From Deltaproteobacteria bacterium (GTDB lineage: Bacteria > Desulfobacterota > Binatia > Bin18), in NCBI GenBank assembly GCA_016200595.1, contig JACQEL010000918.1:1-7237 (forward strand): a stretch of 7,237 bases of DNA, read 5' to 3'. The translations under genes and the position numbers were made by a program. This document shows, one piece after another, positions 5,657-7,237 of this stretch (the first letter of the stretch is position 1; every line of letters begins with the position of its first letter). The notes below the pieces were generated by a model. That model saw only the letters and a program-made list of their open reading frames with translations, had not been told where the DNA came from and made no database searches.

Positions 5657-6811
5657 ATGTTGAAACGCTACCTGCTCACTCCAGGCCCCACTCCGGTTCC
5701 ACCTGAAGTGCTGCTGCGCATGTCTCAACCATTGATCCACCACCGGACGCCGGAGTTCAGCCAACTCTTTAGCGAGGTGCAAGAAGGACTACAGTGGTTA
5801 TACCAAACCGCACAAGACGTTTTAATTCTCGCGGCTTCAGGGACCGGAGCCATGGAAGCAGCGGTGACGAATACCTGTACCGCTGGTGACACCGTCATTG
5901 TCGTCAACGGGGGCAAATTCGGTGAACGCTGGGTGAAGATTTGTCAGGCTTTTGGGGTGAAGGTTGTAGAAATTAAAGTCGAATGGGGACGGGCGGTTAC
6001 GGTTGAAGCGGTCACTCAGGCATTACACGGCCACCCTGAAGCGAAAACGGTTTTGCTGCAGGCGAGTGAAACCTCGACCACAGTGTTACATCCTGTAAGA
6101 GAGATTGCGGCGCTCACTCGTAAGACAGAGGTGCTGCTGATCGTTGATGGTATTACCGCGGTTGGAGCAACCGAAATACCGATGGATCACTGGGGGATTG
6201 ATATCCTCGTAACCGGCTCGCAAAAAGCGCTCATGCTGCCACCGGGATTGGCTTTCCTGTCGCTCAATGCCAAGGCGTGGAGCCGCGTCGAAGCGGCCAC
6301 GCTCCCGCGCTTTTACTTCGATCTGCGGCGTGAGCGCAAAGAGCAGCAAAAGCGCACCACCGCGTATACACCGGCAATCTCTCTCATCTATGGGCTGCAC
6401 GAGGTGCTGCGGTTGCTGCGCGCCGAAGGACTCGAGCACGTATTCGCGCGTCATGCGCGTCTCGCGGCTGCCACGCGTGCCGCGATGCACGCTTTAGGGA
6501 TGCGCTTGCTGGCGCCAGGCCATCCGAGTCCTGCAGCCACGGGTGTGTGGTTACCGTCTCAGATCGATGGGTCCCGACTGCTGACCTACATGCGCGACCG
6601 GATGGGAGTAGACATCGCCGGTGGCCAGGACCACCTCAAAGGAAAAGTCGCGCGCATCTCCCACATTGGCTATGCCGGTCCGTTTGATGTGATTACGGCG
6701 GTGAGTACGCTGGAGATGGCGCTCTCTCGCTACGGCTGCGAGCTGCAGTTAGGCAGCGGCGTGCGCGCGGCCGAAGAAGTGTTACTTGACGGTTGGCCGC
6801 TACCAGGATAA
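5657..6811 (+). CDS. class V PLP-dependent aminotransferase (alanine-glyoxylate/serine-pyruvate type), candidate phosphoserine aminotransferase
   Basis: This is a 384-residue fold-type I pyridoxal-phosphate enzyme of the alanine-glyoxylate/serine-pyruvate aminotransferase family. It opens with LLTPGPTPVPPEVL (6-19), the usual start of this family. SGTGAMEAAV (61-70) is the phosphate-binding loop and VDGITAVG (163-170) holds the cofactor-nitrogen aspartate (Asp164). DILVTGSQKAL (182-192) carries the Schiff-base lysine (Lys190), and GKVARISHIGY (329-339) contains the likely substrate-carboxylate arginine (Arg333). Length is full. The ATG is preceded by TAGGGAG with five bases spacing. serA begins four bases after its stop, so the pair is probably one operon. 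Because SerA makes 3-phosphohydroxypyruvate, I infer that this enzyme may serve as the phosphoserine aminotransferase; sequence alone cannot exclude alanine-glyoxylate or serine-pyruvate activity. A strong intrinsic terminator lies in its leader. Confidence 0.92.
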   Translation: MLKRYLLTPGPTPVPPEVLLRMSQPLIHHRTPEFSQLFSEVQEGLQWLYQTAQDVLILAASGTGAMEAAVTNTCTAGDTVIVVNGGKFGERWVKICQAFGVKVVEIKVEWGRAVTVEAVTQALHGHPEAKTVLLQASETSTTVLHPVREIAALTRKTEVLLIVDGITAVGATEIPMDHWGIDILVTGSQKALMLPPGLAFLSLNAKAWSRVEAATLPRFYFDLRRERKEQQKRTTAYTPAISLIYGLHEVLRLLRAEGLEHVFARHARLAAATRAAMHALGMRLLAPGHPSPAATGVWLPSQIDGSRLLTYMRDRMGVDIAGGQDHLKGKVARISHIGYAGPFDVITAVSTLEMALSRYGCELQLGSGVRAAEEVLLDGWPLPG

Positions 6812-6815
6812 CGCG

Positions 6816-7237
6816 ATGTCTCACAAAGTATTAATTACGGATCCGCTTGCGCAGCAAGGCTTGGATCGGTTGTCGGCGTATGCCGATCTCGCGGTAGACC
6901 TCCGCCCCGGGCTCTCCCCTGAGGAACTCGTGCGCCAGATTCCGCCGTATGAGGGGCTGATTATTCGCAGCGGCACCCGCGTCACTAAGGACGCGCTGGC
7001 CGCGGCGACCAACCTGCGGGTCGTGGGTCGCGCCGGGATTGGGGTCGATAATATCGATGTCGAGGCTGCCACCAAGCGCGGTATCGTCGTGATGAACACC
7101 CCTGGGGGGAACAACGTAACGACCGCTGAGCATGCGCTCTCGTTGTTGCTGGCCCTGGCGCGCAACATCCCGCAGGCGAACGCGTCGCTCAAGGCTGGAC
7201 AGTGGGAGCGAGAGAAATTCACTGGAAGTGAAATTTG
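6816..7237 (+). CDS. serA: SerA, D-3-phosphoglycerate dehydrogenase (N-terminal 140 residues)
   Basis: SerA oxidises 3-phosphoglycerate to 3-phosphohydroxypyruvate with NAD+, the first step of the phosphorylated serine pathway in the cytoplasm. The gene is cut by the window edge after 140 codons. The visible part is the start of the substrate-binding domain (MSHKVLITDPLAQQGLDRL), then IIRSGTRVTKDAL (49-61), VVGRAGIGVDNIDVEAATKRG (69-89) and VVMNTPGGNNVTTAEHALSLLLA (91-113). These blocks are characteristic of PGDH within the D-2-hydroxyacid dehydrogenases. The NAD-binding GxGxxG segment, the catalytic Arg/Glu/His and any C-terminal regulatory ACT domain lie beyond the edge, so serine feedback cannot be judged. 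The ATG has AGGA seven bases upstream, inside the end of the aminotransferase gene. Four bases separate the two genes, indicating co-translation. Confidence 0.93.
   Translation, partial: MSHKVLITDPLAQQGLDRLSAYADLAVDLRPGLSPEELVRQIPPYEGLIIRSGTRVTKDALAAATNLRVVGRAGIGVDNIDVEAATKRGIVVMNTPGGNNVTTAEHALSLLLALARNIPQANASLKAGQWEREKFTGSEI

Noticed and set aside
5501..5782. 93-codon minus-strand frame across the gap and the start of the aminotransferase
   Set aside because: It runs antisense through the terminator and the conserved aminotransferase N-terminus and resembles no known protein; it is a shadow frame.

Overview
The window is a stretch of a bacterial chromosome carrying the 5' half of a division and cell wall (dcw) cluster on the minus strand, and the start of a serine-biosynthesis-type gene pair on the plus strand. 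The two diverge from a roughly 250-base regulatory gap at 5409-5656. Several features suggest a diderm lineage resembling the deltaproteobacteria: the gene order, a DAP-type MurE (DNPR motif), an RsmH with a CxC pair, and an FtsI with a C-terminal PASTA domain. This placement is an impression from protein style only. No mobile elements, CRISPR arrays, tRNAs or rRNAs were seen.

Minus strand, in order of transcription: mraZ (5408-4956), rsmH (4907-3927), ftsL (3926-3654), ftsI/PBP (3643-1676), murE (1679-147) and the first 33 codons of mraY (100 to the window edge). After a 48-base gap behind mraZ the genes are almost contiguous: rsmH/ftsL abut, ftsL/ftsI are 10 bases apart and ftsI/murE overlap by ATGA. 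The transcript appears to start at a near-consensus promoter (TTGACA-17-TATAGT). Three exact 10-base-period TGGGG repeats lie over the predicted start site and early leader, which matches a MraZ autoregulatory operator. murF, usually found between murE and mraY, is absent. A 16-codon ORF coupled at both ends (ATGA with murE, TGATG with mraY) occupies the space.

Plus strand: after the gap comes a class V (alanine-glyoxylate type) PLP aminotransferase (5657-6811). Four bases later serA begins (3-phosphoglycerate dehydrogenase, 6816 to the window edge). SerA makes 3-phosphohydroxypyruvate, and the adjacent aminotransferase is a reasonable candidate for the next step, transamination to phosphoserine. 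A strong intrinsic terminator (5591-5627) points toward this pair and lies just upstream of its start codon. It is either a leader attenuator or an insulator against transcription entering from the divergent dcw promoter.

The window is mostly ordinary core-genome content. The points most worth a second look are the terminator in the aminotransferase-serA leader, the murF gap with its coupled mini-ORF, and the very clean MraZ operator. I see no evidence of a wholly new biological system.
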